DNA of 64,000 nt from positions 2,648,001-2,712,000 of the forward strand of contig NZ_CP096972.1 in NCBI RefSeq assembly GCF_024758725.1, written 5' to 3'. The position numbers and the translations under genes are program-made. Positions within the stretch are counted from its first letter, which is position 1. Each line of letters starts with the position of its first letter. Below are positions 1 to 8,195 of the stretch, in pieces. Origin of the DNA: Sphingomonas sp. SUN039 (GTDB lineage: Bacteria > Pseudomonadota > Alphaproteobacteria > Sphingomonadales > Sphingomonadaceae). The notes under the pieces were generated by a model that worked only from the letters and a program-made list of their open reading frames with translations, was not told the origin of the DNA and ran no database searches.

Positions 1-321
1 CAAAAAATCACTTATATCCTCGTGCTGTTCGGTCTGATCCCGCTGCTGATCCTGACCGGCCTGTGCCTGAACCCTGGGCTATCGCCGCTGACCGGCTGGG
101 CCATCGATCTGTTCGGCGGACGCGCAACGGCGCGCTCGGTCCATTTCTTATGCGCGATGGGAATTGGCGGGTTCATCGTGGTGCACCTAACCTTGGTCGT
201 GCTGGCCGGGCCGTATAACGAGATCCGGTCGATGATTACCGGCAAGTTCCGGGTGCCGCACGACCGCAAGCCACGGGTCGCACCCGAACCGGCCCCCGAA
301 CTGGCAGGAGAAGCGGCATGA
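1..321 (+). CDS. Cytochrome b561-type membrane subunit, C-terminal part (5' end outside window)
   Basis: The reading frame is open from base 1 and ends at TGA 319-321, so only about the last 106 residues are present. They hold two hydrophobic segments and histidines (for example in RSVHFLCAMG) of the kind that ligate heme in cytochrome b561 / hydrogenase-type cytochrome b subunits. The tail after the last helix is charged and proline-rich, so probably cytoplasmic. The stop overlaps the start of the molybdopterin oxidoreductase (ATGA), so the two are translationally coupled. The likely role is quinone-linked membrane anchor and electron carrier for that partner. The family is called from the fragment only; the substrate is unknown. 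Confidence 0.7.
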   Translation, partial: QKITYILVLFGLIPLLILTGLCLNPGLSPLTGWAIDLFGGRATARSVHFLCAMGIGGFIVVHLTLVVLAGPYNEIRSMITGKFRVPHDRKPRVAPEPAPELAGEAA

Positions 322-1079
322 GCGGTATTCTGACACGGCGCGCTCTGGTCGGCAGCATGGTCGCGGGCAGCGGCATGATCCTGTCGGGCTGCGATGCGCT
401 GGGTAACAACCCGCAGTTTCGCGAGGTGCTCAAACTCGGCGAGGATGCCAATTATATCGTCCACCGGTCGCTGCAGGACCGCATGGCACTGGCGAAGGAA
501 TTCGCCCCGAACCAGCGTTCGCCGATTTTCCGGTCGAACGGGACGCGGATGCCGGTCGGGGACGCCTATGCGCGTCATATCGCGACCGAATTCCGCGACT
601 GGACGCTGGTTATCGACGGGCTGGTCGCCCGCCCCCAAGTGCTGCCGATCAACCAGTTGCGCGCAATGCCCGCGCGCTCCCAGATCACCCGCCACGACTG
701 CGTCGAGGGATGGAGCGCGATTGCGAAATGGACGGGCGTACCGGTCAAGCTGCTGCTCGATGGGGCGGGCCTCAAGCCCGAGGCGCGCTACATCGTGTTC
801 CACTGTGCCGACGCGAACGACGGGACGCCCTATTACGAAAGCTTCGACCTGCTCGACGCCTATCACCCGCAGACGATCCTCGCCTGGAACCTCAACGATC
901 AAGCGCTGCCGGTGATGAACGGCGCGCCTTTACGCCTGCGCGTCGAGCGGCAACTGGGCTATAAACAGGCGAAATATGTCCAGCGCATCGAAGCGGTTGC
1001 CAGCCTGAAATCCGTGTACGGCGGCAAGGGGGGCTTCTGGGAAGACGGCGCGGGCTATGAATGGTACGCTGGTGCCTAA
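318..1079 (+). CDS. Molybdopterin-dependent oxidoreductase, sulfite oxidase / MsrP-like
   Basis: A 253-residue protein of the sulfite-oxidase molybdopterin fold. The segment RHDCVEGWS (residues 125-133) carries the cysteine (C128) expected to ligate molybdenum. The N-terminus has a twin-arginine-like TRRALVG followed by a hydrophobic stretch and a lipobox-like ILSGC (residues 21-25), suggesting Tat export and possibly lipid anchoring. It overlaps the upstream cytochrome b gene by 4 bases, giving a two-component periplasmic oxidoreductase with membrane electron input. By family it could be a methionine-sulfoxide reductase type or another MsrP/YedY-like enzyme; the true substrate cannot be read from sequence. 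Confidence 0.85.
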   Translation: MSGILTRRALVGSMVAGSGMILSGCDALGNNPQFREVLKLGEDANYIVHRSLQDRMALAKEFAPNQRSPIFRSNGTRMPVGDAYARHIATEFRDWTLVIDGLVARPQVLPINQLRAMPARSQITRHDCVEGWSAIAKWTGVPVKLLLDGAGLKPEARYIVFHCADANDGTPYYESFDLLDAYHPQTILAWNLNDQALPVMNGAPLRLRVERQLGYKQAKYVQRIEAVASLKSVYGGKGGFWEDGAGYEWYAGA

Positions 1080-1090
1080 GAAGCGCCTCC

Positions 1091-1181
1091 CGTCGCCCCG
1101 GGCTTGACCCGGGGCTAGGCTTCTCTTCTGATCTGGAAACGAAGTGAAGCAGCCTAGGCCCGGATCAAGTCCGGGCTGACG
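1091..1181. repeat. Palindromic intergenic element A (REP-like), 31-base arms
   Basis: Arms 1091-1121 and 1151-1181 are inverted copies with 5 mismatches over 31 bases and a 29-base spacer. A second element with the same arm length and related sequence (CCGGACT-TGATCCGGGCCTAGGCT type) is at 57890-57979. Both lie between co-directional plus-strand genes. They are probably REP-like stem-loops acting as mRNA stabilisers or attenuators; the function is inferred. Confidence 0.8.
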
Positions 1182-1207
1182 ATGTTTGATTGATTGCAAG
1201 AGGCACC

Positions 1208-2443
1208 ATGTCCCTGCTCGATACTTTCCTGTCCAAAGTCGTCAGACGCGGCACCCTGACCGTCACCGATCACAAGGGTAATGTCAGCAAGGTCGGCACA
1301 TCGGCCGAGGGTTTTCCCGACATCGCCGTCCGCCTCGCCGACGCGAAAGTAGCGCGCGATGTGGTGTTGAAACCCGAACTCGGCGGCGGCGAGGCCTATA
1401 TGGACCACCGCCTGATCGTCGAAAACGACGACATCATGGGGTTGCTGAGCCTGTTGCGGCTCAACAGCCGGTGGGAGGAAGGCGGCGGCTTCGACGATGC
1501 GCGCTGGTTCGACCGCGCATTCGGAAGGCTGCGCGGCAAGCTCGACAGGTGGAACTGGAACGCCAAGTCGAAGCGCAATGTCGCGCATCACTACGACCTC
1601 GACGACCGGCTCTACGACCTCTTCCTCGACGAAAACCGGCAATACAGCTGCGGCTATTGGACCTCACCTGACGTCGGCCTCGATCAGGCCCAGCGCGACA
1701 AAATGGCGCATATCGCGGCGAAACTCGCGCTCGCGCCGGGGATGCGCGTGCTCGACATCGGCTGCGGCTGGGGTGGCATGGCGTTCTATCTGCACGACAA
1801 ATACGACTGCGACGTCACCGGCATCACGCTGAGCGAGGAGCAGCTTAAATATGCCCGCGCCGACGCCGAACGGCGCGGCGTCGCCGACCGGGTCAAATTC
1901 GAACTGGTCGATTACCGCGATGTCACTGGCAGCTTCGACCGGATCGTGTCGGTCGGCATGTTCGAGCATGTCGGCCCCCCGCATTACCGCGCGTTTTTCG
2001 CCAAATGCCGCGCACTGCTCGCCGATGACGGGGTGATGCTGCTTCACACCATCGGGCGGATGGGCTGGCCGGGGACGACCGATGCCTGGGCGTCGAAATA
2101 CATCTTCCCCGGCGGCTACGCGCCCGCGCTCAGCGAAATCACCGACGGCAGCGAGCGCAGCAACCTGATCCAGACCGATTGCGAGACGTGGCGGCTACAC
2201 TACGCCTGGACGCTGCGCGCCTGGTACGCGCGGATCATGGCGCGCCGCGCGGAGATCGAGAGCGTGTACGACGCGCGCTTCTTCCGCATGTGGCAATTCT
2301 ACCTCGCGGGCTGCACCAGCGCGTTCGAACACGGTGTGCTGTGCGTGTACCAGCTGCAATATGCCAAGGACCGGCGGGTACTGCCGGTGACACGGGAGTA
2401 TCTGGCGATGGAGGAGGCGCGGCTCAACGCAGCCTTTCATTAG
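1208..2443 (+). CDS. Cyclopropane-fatty-acyl-phospholipid synthase family methyltransferase
   Basis: 411 residues. The SAM-binding motif VLDIGCGWGG is at residues 181-190, preceded by HHYD (127-130) and QYSCGYW (145-151), which are typical of the cyclopropane synthase / mycolic acid methyltransferase family, and followed by GITLSEEQ and MFEHVG. Expected reaction: methylene or methyl transfer from SAM to unsaturated acyl chains of membrane phospholipids. The ATG at 1208 is preferred to an in-frame TTG at 1190. It is monocistronic between element A and the Fic promoter region. Whether it is a true CFA synthase or another SAM-dependent lipid methyltransferase of the family is uncertain. Confidence 0.85.
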   Translation: MSLLDTFLSKVVRRGTLTVTDHKGNVSKVGTSAEGFPDIAVRLADAKVARDVVLKPELGGGEAYMDHRLIVENDDIMGLLSLLRLNSRWEEGGGFDDARWFDRAFGRLRGKLDRWNWNAKSKRNVAHHYDLDDRLYDLFLDENRQYSCGYWTSPDVGLDQAQRDKMAHIAAKLALAPGMRVLDIGCGWGGMAFYLHDKYDCDVTGITLSEEQLKYARADAERRGVADRVKFELVDYRDVTGSFDRIVSVGMFEHVGPPHYRAFFAKCRALLADDGVMLLHTIGRMGWPGTTDAWASKYIFPGGYAPALSEITDGSERSNLIQTDCETWRLHYAWTLRAWYARIMARRAEIESVYDARFFRMWQFYLAGCTSAFEHGVLCVYQLQYAKDRRVLPVTREYLAMEEARLNAAFH

Positions 2444-2498
2444 CCGCGCTACATGCCGCTAGATGCAGACAGCCCTTGCTTACAGCAAAACCCTTGCT

Positions 2499-2563
2499 CT
2501 AATCAAAGTCTGTCCTTGACTAGCGGGAACTGAAACCCCTAATCAAAGCCAGAAATTGATTAG
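2499..2563. promoter_or_regulatory. Twin palindromic operator upstream of fic
   Basis: Two inverted repeats of the form CTAATCAA-N9-TTGATTAG lie 40 bases apart: 2499-2523 (one mismatch, TTGACTAG) and 2539-2563 (perfect). The second ends 8 bases before the fic ATG at 2572 and touches the AGGA ribosome-binding sequence (2562-2565). A much weaker third match with the same half-site spacing begins another 40 bases upstream (2459-2483). The C-terminal winged helix of the Fic protein is the obvious candidate ligand, but that is inference. Confidence 0.7.
2516..2545 (+). promoter_or_regulatory. Candidate sigma-70-like promoter of fic
   Basis: TTGACT (2516-2521) and TAATCA (2540-2545) are separated by 18 bases. 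The -35 box lies in the right half of the first palindrome and the -10 box in the left half of the second, so a protein bound to either operator would block RNA polymerase. The match is by eye only. Confidence 0.45.
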
Positions 2564-2571
2564 GATCAGAA

Positions 2572-3726
2572 ATGGCGACCCAATTAAGGGCTGGCCGCTA
2601 TGTACGGCAGCCAAACCGGTTCTCGGCCTTCATGCCCGAGCCGTTGCCGCCTCGACCGCCGATCCTGATCGACGGCGCAATGCAAACCGCACTTTCGAAA
2701 GCAGACCGAGCGCTCGGGCGACTTGATGGGTCCATTCAGACTTTGCCCGATCCCGACATGTTCGTCTTCATGTATGTCCGCAAGGAGGCCGTACTTTCCA
2801 GCCAGATCGAAGGCACGCAATCGTCCCTCAACGACCTGCTCGAAGCAGAAGCCGCCATCCAAGACACAGGTCGCCCAAGCGACGTCGGCGAGGTCCTCAA
2901 CTACGTCCGCGCAATGAACCATGGCTTGAGCAGGTTACCCGAATTACCGATTTCAGTTCGCCTGATCCGCGAAATTCACGAAAAACTGATGCAGGGCGTA
3001 CGTGGCAATCATGCCAGTCCCGGGGAGTTGCGGCGCAGCCAGAACTGGATCGGCCCCGGCGGCTCGACACTTGCCGACGCAATTTTCGTGCCGCCTCCGC
3101 CGCACGAGGTGGAAAACCTGCTCTCCGATCTCGAGAAATTCGTCCACGCCGAAAGCGACATTCCCGCGCTGGTAAAGATCGGTCTGATCCATGCACAGTT
3201 CGAAACGATCCATCCGTTCCTCGACGGCAATGGTCGTGTCGGACGGCTATTGATTGCCTTTTATTTGTGCGAGAAGGAGATATTGCTCAAACCGGTGCTC
3301 TACCTGTCGCACTGGTTCAAACTGCATCGCACACGCTATTACGAACTGCTCCAGAACATCCGCGACAGGGGCGAATGGGAAGAATGGATCCGGTTCTTCC
3401 TCGAAGGCGTCGCGTCGGTCAGTCTGGAAGCAACCGAAACGGCGCGTGCCATCGTCGCTTTGCGCGAAGACCATCGCCGCCGCGTCACCGACCGGTTCGG
3501 GCGCTCTGCCGGTAACGGCCTGCGCGTGCTCGAGGATCTGTACAAGCATCCCTTCATCGACAATCGCGCAGTTATGGATAAGCTCGGTGTTACCTTTCCT
3601 GCGGCCGCCGACCTGATCGCACGCTTTGTCGAGGCCGACCTATTGGTGGAGATTACCGGTCAGGAACGATACCGGGTGTGGCAATACTTTCCCTATGTGC
3701 AGCTGTTTTCGGAGGGGCATCGATAG
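2572..3726 (+). CDS. Fic family protein, class II (N-terminal inhibitory motif), with C-terminal winged helix
   Basis: 384 residues. The catalytic Fic motif HPFLDGNGRVGR is complete at 214-225, so the protein should transfer AMP (or another nucleotide moiety) to target hydroxyls. The inhibitory (S/T)xxxE(G/N) motif is present as SSQIEG at residues 76-81, upstream of the Fic core, which makes this a class II self-inhibited Fic protein. The last ~80 residues form a helix-rich DNA-binding-like module of the kind seen in many Fic regulators. It has its own promoter with twin palindromes and no cognate antitoxin gene beside it. Autoregulation by its own winged helix is likely. The target is unknown. 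Confidence 0.92.
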   Translation: MATQLRAGRYVRQPNRFSAFMPEPLPPRPPILIDGAMQTALSKADRALGRLDGSIQTLPDPDMFVFMYVRKEAVLSSQIEGTQSSLNDLLEAEAAIQDTGRPSDVGEVLNYVRAMNHGLSRLPELPISVRLIREIHEKLMQGVRGNHASPGELRRSQNWIGPGGSTLADAIFVPPPPHEVENLLSDLEKFVHAESDIPALVKIGLIHAQFETIHPFLDGNGRVGRLLIAFYLCEKEILLKPVLYLSHWFKLHRTRYYELLQNIRDRGEWEEWIRFFLEGVASVSLEATETARAIVALREDHRRRVTDRFGRSAGNGLRVLEDLYKHPFIDNRAVMDKLGVTFPAAADLIARFVEADLLVEITGQERYRVWQYFPYVQLFSEGHR

Positions 3727-3762
3727 TGCGAGGAACGAACGACCGACGGCCCCTCACAATGC

Positions 3763-4374
3763 TCAGCTAACCTTCGTCCGCCACGTCCCGCGCTGCGCCT
3801 TAAGTTCTTCCGGCGAGAGTTTGCCGTCCTTGTTCGTGTCGGCGGCGTCGAAGCGGTCGAGGGCTTTTTTTACCGCGTCGGCAATGACGATGCCCTTGCC
3901 GTCGCCATCGGCCATGACGATGCCGCTGCGGCCGTCCATCATCTTCACGCGCATCCGTTCGCGCAGCACGGGCTTGCCGTCGGGGCCGGGGGCCGGTTGC
4001 GGGGTCGCCGCGCCCTCGGGCGGAGGCGGCGGGGCCATCATCGCATTGGGACCGCGTCGTTCCATCCGGACGACATGCGGAAAGCCGCGTTTGGCGCGCG
4101 CGGCATCGAACTCCGCACGGCTGATGCTGCCGTTTTTGTCGGTGTCCATCGCGGCGAAATCATCGTCCGCGTGCGTCTCCATCCGAGCCTTGGCAAAGGC
4201 CATCATTTCGTCACGCGTCACCGTGCCGTTCTTGTCGGCGTCGAGTCGACCGAGCCGGTCCTTGACCCGCGCCTCGACCTCGGCCCGCGTCACCGGCCCT
4301 TCGGCCATTTGTGCGAGCGCGGGGAGCGTTACGCCCGCCGCCACCGATACCGCCACTACCTGCCAGATCTTCAT
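3763..4374 (-). CDS. Exported EF-hand calcium-binding protein
   Basis: 203 residues starting at ATG 4374 (GGGAGG ribosome site just upstream; a longer TTG start at 4380 is less likely). A signal peptide ends near residue 22 (ALAQ). Canonical EF-hand loops are at 45-56 (DADKNGTVTRDE), 77-88 (DTDKNGSISRAE) and 179-190 (DTNKDGKLSPEE). A fourth, at about 157-167 (DGDGKGIVIAD), is degenerate. A proline-rich linker lies around 114-130. Expected to be a periplasmic calcium sensor or buffer; no partner is visible. It is convergent with fic. Confidence 0.85.
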   Translation of the reverse strand: MKIWQVVAVSVAAGVTLPALAQMAEGPVTRAEVEARVKDRLGRLDADKNGTVTRDEMMAFAKARMETHADDDFAAMDTDKNGSISRAEFDAARAKRGFPHVVRMERRGPNAMMAPPPPPEGAATPQPAPGPDGKPVLRERMRVKMMDGRSGIVMADGDGKGIVIADAVKKALDRFDAADTNKDGKLSPEELKAQRGTWRTKVS

Positions 4375-4454
4375 GCGCAACCTCCCGCAGTCATCATGAT
4401 TTCGCGCGCGAGGTTACGCCGCCGACATTTACCCCAGTTGAACGAAACCGCAGC

Positions 4455-4877
4455 TCAGGACTGCGGATAACGCGCGTCCATCGACGCGAGCGAGGCCACG
4501 CACAGTTCCTCAAGGACCGCCATGTCTACGTCCGACAGTCGCTTGATATACAGGCATGATTTGCCAGTCTTGTGCTTGCCGAGCCGCGCCAGCCGGTCGG
4601 CCTCGCCTTCGGCACCCGACAGGACGTAGAGTACCAGTTCGGCCTTGCGCGGCGAAAAGCCGATCCGGCACGACGTCCCTTCATGGCCGCTGTCGTATTT
4701 ATAACGATAGCTGCCGAAGCCGATAATCGACGGCCCCCACATCTGCGGTGGCTCGCCGGTCATCCGCGCCAGCATCGCACAGAGCGTTTCGCCGTCTGCG
4801 CGGCGCATCGGATTGTCGACCGCTGCGAGGAAATCGGGGACGCTCACCGACGTCGGTTTGCTCTTGGTTTCGGCCAT
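4455..4877 (-). CDS. DUF1801 domain protein (YdhG-like)
   Basis: 140 residues. The pattern [16 protein letters not shown], a central [13 protein letters not shown] strand and [20 protein letters not shown] at the end match the DUF1801 / YdhG family, small cytoplasmic proteins of unknown biochemical role. The start ATG 4877 has a GGGAGG ribosome site. It is divergent from argG with a 58-base shared promoter region (4878-4935). Family call is confident; function is not known. Confidence 0.85.
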   Translation of the reverse strand: MAETKSKPTSVSVPDFLAAVDNPMRRADGETLCAMLARMTGEPPQMWGPSIIGFGSYRYKYDSGHEGTSCRIGFSPRKAELVLYVLSGAEGEADRLARLGKHKTGKSCLYIKRLSDVDMAVLEELCVASLASMDARYPQS

Positions 4878-4935
4878 GCTTCCCTCCCCGAGTCGGCACC
4901 CTTATGAGGCCACCACGAATCACGGGAGTTGCCAA

Positions 4936-6165
4936 GTGCCGGGAACCGACAAAGCCGCCATCAACAAGGTCGTCCTCGCCTATTCGGGCGGGCTCGACAC
5001 CAGCGTCATCCTGAAATGGCTTCAGCAGACCTATCAATGCGAGGTCGTGACCTTCACTGCCGATCTCGGGCAAGGCGAGGAGCTGGAACCCGCACGGGCC
5101 AAGGCGCGGCTGATGGGGGTCAAGGAAGAGCATATCTTCATCGACGACCTGCGCGAGGAGTTCGTCCGCGATTACGTCTTCCCGATGATGCGCGCCAATG
5201 CGCTGTACGAGGGGCTGTACCTGCTCGGCACCAGCATCGCACGCCCGCTGATCGCCAAGCGCCAGATCGAGATCGCCAAGATGGTGGGGGCCGATGCGGT
5301 CAGCCATGGCGCGACCGGCAAGGGCAACGACCAAGTCCGCTTCGAGCTCGGCTATTACGGGCTGAACCCCGATATCAAGGTGATCGCGCCGTGGCGTGAG
5401 TGGGATTTGACCAGCCGCACCGCGCTGATCGCGTTCGCCGAAGCGCACCAGATTCCGATCCCGCAGAACAAGCGCGGCGAGGCCCCGTTTTCGACCGACG
5501 CGAACATGCTCCACACCTCGTCGGAGGGGCTGGTGCTCGAAAACCCGTGGGATGAAGTGCCGGATTACGTCTACTCGCGCACCGTCAATCCCGAGGACGC
5601 GCCCGACACGCCGGAGGTCATCACCGTCGATTTCGAGCGCGGCGACGGGGTGGCGATCAATGGCGTGGGGATGTCGCCCGCGACGTTGCTCGAAACGCTC
5701 AACGAGTACGGACGGCGGCACGGGATCGGGCGGCTCGACCTCGTCGAGAACCGGTTCGTCGGCATGAAGTCGCGCGGCATGTACGAGACACCGGGCGGGA
5801 CGATCTACCACCTCGCGCACCGCGGCATCGAGCAACTTACACTGGATCGCGGCGCAGCGCACCTGAAGGACGAGCTGGCCCCGCGCTATGCCGAGCTGAT
5901 CTATAACGGCTTCTGGTTCAGCCCCGAGCGCGAGATGTTGCAGGCAGCCATCGACCATTCGCAGGAGAAGGTTTCGGGGACGGTCCGCCTTAAGCTCTAC
6001 AAGGGCAGCGTGATCGTGACCGGGCGTAAGTCGCCGAACTCGCTGTACTCGGAAAAGGTCGTGACGTTCGAAGACGACGCCGGCGCCTATGACCAGCGCG
6101 ACGCGGAAGGGTTCATCAAGCTCAACGCGCTGCGCTTGCGGCTGCTCGGGCGGCGGGATCGGTAG
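4936..6165 (+). CDS. argG: Argininosuccinate synthase
   Basis: 409 residues, the usual family length. The ATP-binding AYSGGLDTS is at residues 15-23, followed by the characteristic [24 protein letters not shown] and NMLHTSSEG segments. It joins citrulline and aspartate with ATP to form argininosuccinate in arginine biosynthesis. The GTG at 4936 is chosen because GGGAG lies about 8 bases upstream and it fits homologue length; the open frame extends further upstream but encodes non-family sequence. It is followed after 5 bases by the inverted-repeat cassette carrying the GxxExxY gene. argB is about 10 kb away in the same window. Confidence 0.97.
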   Translation: MPGTDKAAINKVVLAYSGGLDTSVILKWLQQTYQCEVVTFTADLGQGEELEPARAKARLMGVKEEHIFIDDLREEFVRDYVFPMMRANALYEGLYLLGTSIARPLIAKRQIEIAKMVGADAVSHGATGKGNDQVRFELGYYGLNPDIKVIAPWREWDLTSRTALIAFAEAHQIPIPQNKRGEAPFSTDANMLHTSSEGLVLENPWDEVPDYVYSRTVNPEDAPDTPEVITVDFERGDGVAINGVGMSPATLLETLNEYGRRHGIGRLDLVENRFVGMKSRGMYETPGGTIYHLAHRGIEQLTLDRGAAHLKDELAPRYAELIYNGFWFSPEREMLQAAIDHSQEKVSGTVRLKLYKGSVIVTGRKSPNSLYSEKVVTFEDDAGAYDQRDAEGFIKLNALRLRLLGRRDR

Positions 6166-6170
6166 ATTTC

Positions 6171-6672
6171 GGTTCACACGAAGCGCACGAAGGCACAAAG
6201 TAAGAGAAGGAAAGAAGGGGCGAAGCGTGGACGAGCGGGTCGAGGCGATAGCCTCAGCGGTGATCGATTGCGCGCTTCGCGTCCATAAAGCGCTCGGACC
6301 GGGATTGCTGGAGTCGGTTTATGAAGCCGTCCTGGCGGACGGATTGGTCGCGCGTGGCTTTAGTGTAGTCCGCCAGCAGACCATCGGGATCGAGTTCGAA
6401 GGCCGGAAACTTGCCGAAGGCTTTCGCCTCGATTTGCTCGTCGACGATCGGCTGATCGTCGAGATCAAATCGGTCGATGAGCTTTCCGGGCTTCATCGCA
6501 AGCAGCTGCTGACATATCTCCGCCTGACCGACCGTCCGTTGGGCCTGCTCCTCAATTTCAATGTCGAGCTCATGAAGGAAGGCGGCTTCAAGCGCGTCGC
6601 GAACAACTACTTCCGCGACGCACCCTTTCCTGCTTCCTCTTCCTTTGTGCCTTCGTGAGCTTCGTGTGAACC
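6171..6672. mobile_element. Inverted-repeat cassette containing the GxxExxY gene
   Basis: Left arm 6171-6200 and right arm 6643-6672 are 30-base inverted repeats with a single mismatch. The only gene inside is the GxxExxY-family gene, whose last residues and stop codon lie in the right arm. The right arm is identical over 30 bases to the right arm of an empty element at 10721-10819, and related arms form the elements at 45816-46010 and 55206-55404. It starts 5 bases after the argG stop. No transposase and no target duplication were seen, so 'mobile' is inference from the repeat structure. Confidence 0.65.
6227..6658 (+). CDS. GxxExxY family protein (PDDEXK_3 nuclease-like)
   Basis: 143 residues from GTG 6227. 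The eponymous motif is GLLESVY (residues 26-32). Downstream, FRLDLLVDDRLIVEIK supplies D69 and the E79-x-K81 pair of a PD-(D/E)xK-type nuclease core, with Q93 following. The family is widespread but uncharacterised. The open frame extends upstream into argG but codes for unrelated sequence there. The final residues (SFVPS) and the TGA are encoded by the right inverted repeat of the enclosing cassette, so gene and repeat are physically one unit. A role acting on the hairpin itself is an attractive but untested idea. Confidence 0.85.
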   Translation: MDERVEAIASAVIDCALRVHKALGPGLLESVYEAVLADGLVARGFSVVRQQTIGIEFEGRKLAEGFRLDLLVDDRLIVEIKSVDELSGLHRKQLLTYLRLTDRPLGLLLNFNVELMKEGGFKRVANNYFRDAPFPASSSFVPS

Positions 6673-8195
6673 CAACCGCTCCCGCCACGCTCACACCGCC
6701 CGACTGGTGGAACCGCCGGAGCGTGCTCGCGCTCTGTGTGCTGCTAGCGCTCGTCCCGCTCGTCTACCCGCCGATCCCGCCTTTAGTCGATCTCCCTGGG
6801 CATATGGGCCGCTATGCCGTCCAGCTCGATCCGGCCCCATTCGCACAATGGTTCCAGTTCCGCTGGCAGTTGATCGGCAACCTCGGCGTCGATTTGCTCA
6901 TCGAACCGCTGGGACGATTGTTCGGCGTCGAGCTCGGTACCAAGCTGATCGTCATGGCCATTCCCGCGCTGGCGGTCGCGGGGCTGTTGTGGATCGCGCG
7001 CGAGGTGCACGGGCGGGTGCCGCCGACCGCATTCTTTGCGCTGCCGCTGATGTGGGGGCATCCCTTCGTTTTCGGGTTCGTGAACTTCTCGCTGGCGATG
7101 GCGCTGGCGTTGTTGTCATTCGCACTCTGGCTGCGGATGGCGCGAACCGGCGTAGCCAAATGGCGACCTTTCGTGTTCCTGCCGCTCGCCTGTGTCGTAT
7201 GGACCGCGCACACCTTTGGCTGGGGGCTGCTCGGGCTGTTGTGCTTTTCGGCAGAGACAATCCGCCAGCGCGACCTCGGCAAGGGCTGGATCGCCGCAGG
7301 TGTCGCGGCGGTGTTTGCCTGCCTGCCGATGGCGTTGCCGCTGGTCCCGATGGTGCTGTGGCGCTCGACTGCGACCGACATGACCGGCGACTGGTTCGAC
7401 TGGGGGACCAAGTCGCTGTGGGTGCTGACGACCTTGCGCGACCGCTGGCAGGCGTTCGACCTTGCTTCGCTCGCTGTCGTGATCGGCCTGATTTTCGTGG
7501 CGCTGCGGAACGCGGCCCTGGGCTGGTCGCGCAATCTGGCGACCAGCGCGCTGGTCCTGCTCGCGGTCTATGTCCTGTTGCCGCGCATCATCTTCGGATC
7601 GGCCTATGCCGATATGCGGCTGACGCCTTACCTCATCGCGATTGCAATCGTGGCGATCCGACCCAAGGCGGAAACGTCGCCGAAGTTCCTCGCCACGCTG
7701 GCCGTCATCGGCCTGAGCTTCTTCGCCGCGCGTATCGCCGGTCACACCGCGAGCATGGCCATCGCCTCGACGCGCTACGACCGCGCGCTGGCCGCGCTCG
7801 ACCACCTGCCCGAAGGCGCGCGAGTCGCGGCGTTCACGCGGCGGACCTGCGGCCTTGAATGGTCGACCAACCGGCTGGAGCATCTGTCCGCGCTCGCCAT
7901 GGTCCGCCGCCACGCCTTTTCGAACGACCAGTGGGACGTATCGGGCGCGAATCTGATGCTGATTACCAAGACCGACGCCCCCGGCTTCGTCGTCGATCCG
8001 TCGCAGCTGACGGTCCCCGCCCCGTGCAAGGGCGCACCGTGGATGACGCCCGATCAAGCGCTGGCCAAGCTCCCTCGCGCGGCGTTCGATTATGTCTGGC
8101 TGATCGACCCGCCGCGTTACGACGCGCGGCTGACGGCAGGGATGACGCCGGTGTGGCGCGACCGCGCCGACGTGCTCTACCGGATCGAGCGATGA
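6666..8195 (+). CDS. Multi-pass membrane protein, GT-C-like, paralogue 1
   Basis: About 509 residues from GTG 6666; the frame is open to TTG 6645 but that lies in the inverted repeat. Roughly ten hydrophobic segments are followed by a C-terminal extracytoplasmic region of about 130 residues. An early loop has PPLVDLPGHMGRY, shared with the next gene (PPLIDLVGHIGRY), and an aspartate in the first outer loop is typical of GT-C polyprenyl-phosphate-sugar glycosyltransferases. The two genes are clear paralogues throughout (IGNLG-DLL-EPLGR-FG, FGSAYADMRL versus LGSAFSDARL, SNDQWDVSGA versus TNGQWDVPGA). Overlap ATGA with paralogue 2. Glycosyltransferase function is inferred from topology and the neighbouring GtrB/GtrA genes. 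Confidence 0.7.
   Translation: MNPTAPATLTPPDWWNRRSVLALCVLLALVPLVYPPIPPLVDLPGHMGRYAVQLDPAPFAQWFQFRWQLIGNLGVDLLIEPLGRLFGVELGTKLIVMAIPALAVAGLLWIAREVHGRVPPTAFFALPLMWGHPFVFGFVNFSLAMALALLSFALWLRMARTGVAKWRPFVFLPLACVVWTAHTFGWGLLGLLCFSAETIRQRDLGKGWIAAGVAAVFACLPMALPLVPMVLWRSTATDMTGDWFDWGTKSLWVLTTLRDRWQAFDLASLAVVIGLIFVALRNAALGWSRNLATSALVLLAVYVLLPRIIFGSAYADMRLTPYLIAIAIVAIRPKAETSPKFLATLAVIGLSFFAARIAGHTASMAIASTRYDRALAALDHLPEGARVAAFTRRTCGLEWSTNRLEHLSALAMVRRHAFSNDQWDVSGANLMLITKTDAPGFVVDPSQLTVPAPCKGAPWMTPDQALAKLPRAAFDYVWLIDPPRYDARLTAGMTPVWRDRADVLYRIER

Noticed and set aside
4699-6198. 499-codon open frame on the minus strand
   Set aside because: Antisense to argG, which is unambiguous.
6645-6666. Upstream TTG start of the first GT-C-like gene
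   Set aside because: It lies inside the inverted repeat and encodes CLRELRV, the same translation produced by the empty repeat copy at 10790; GTG 6666 is preferred.
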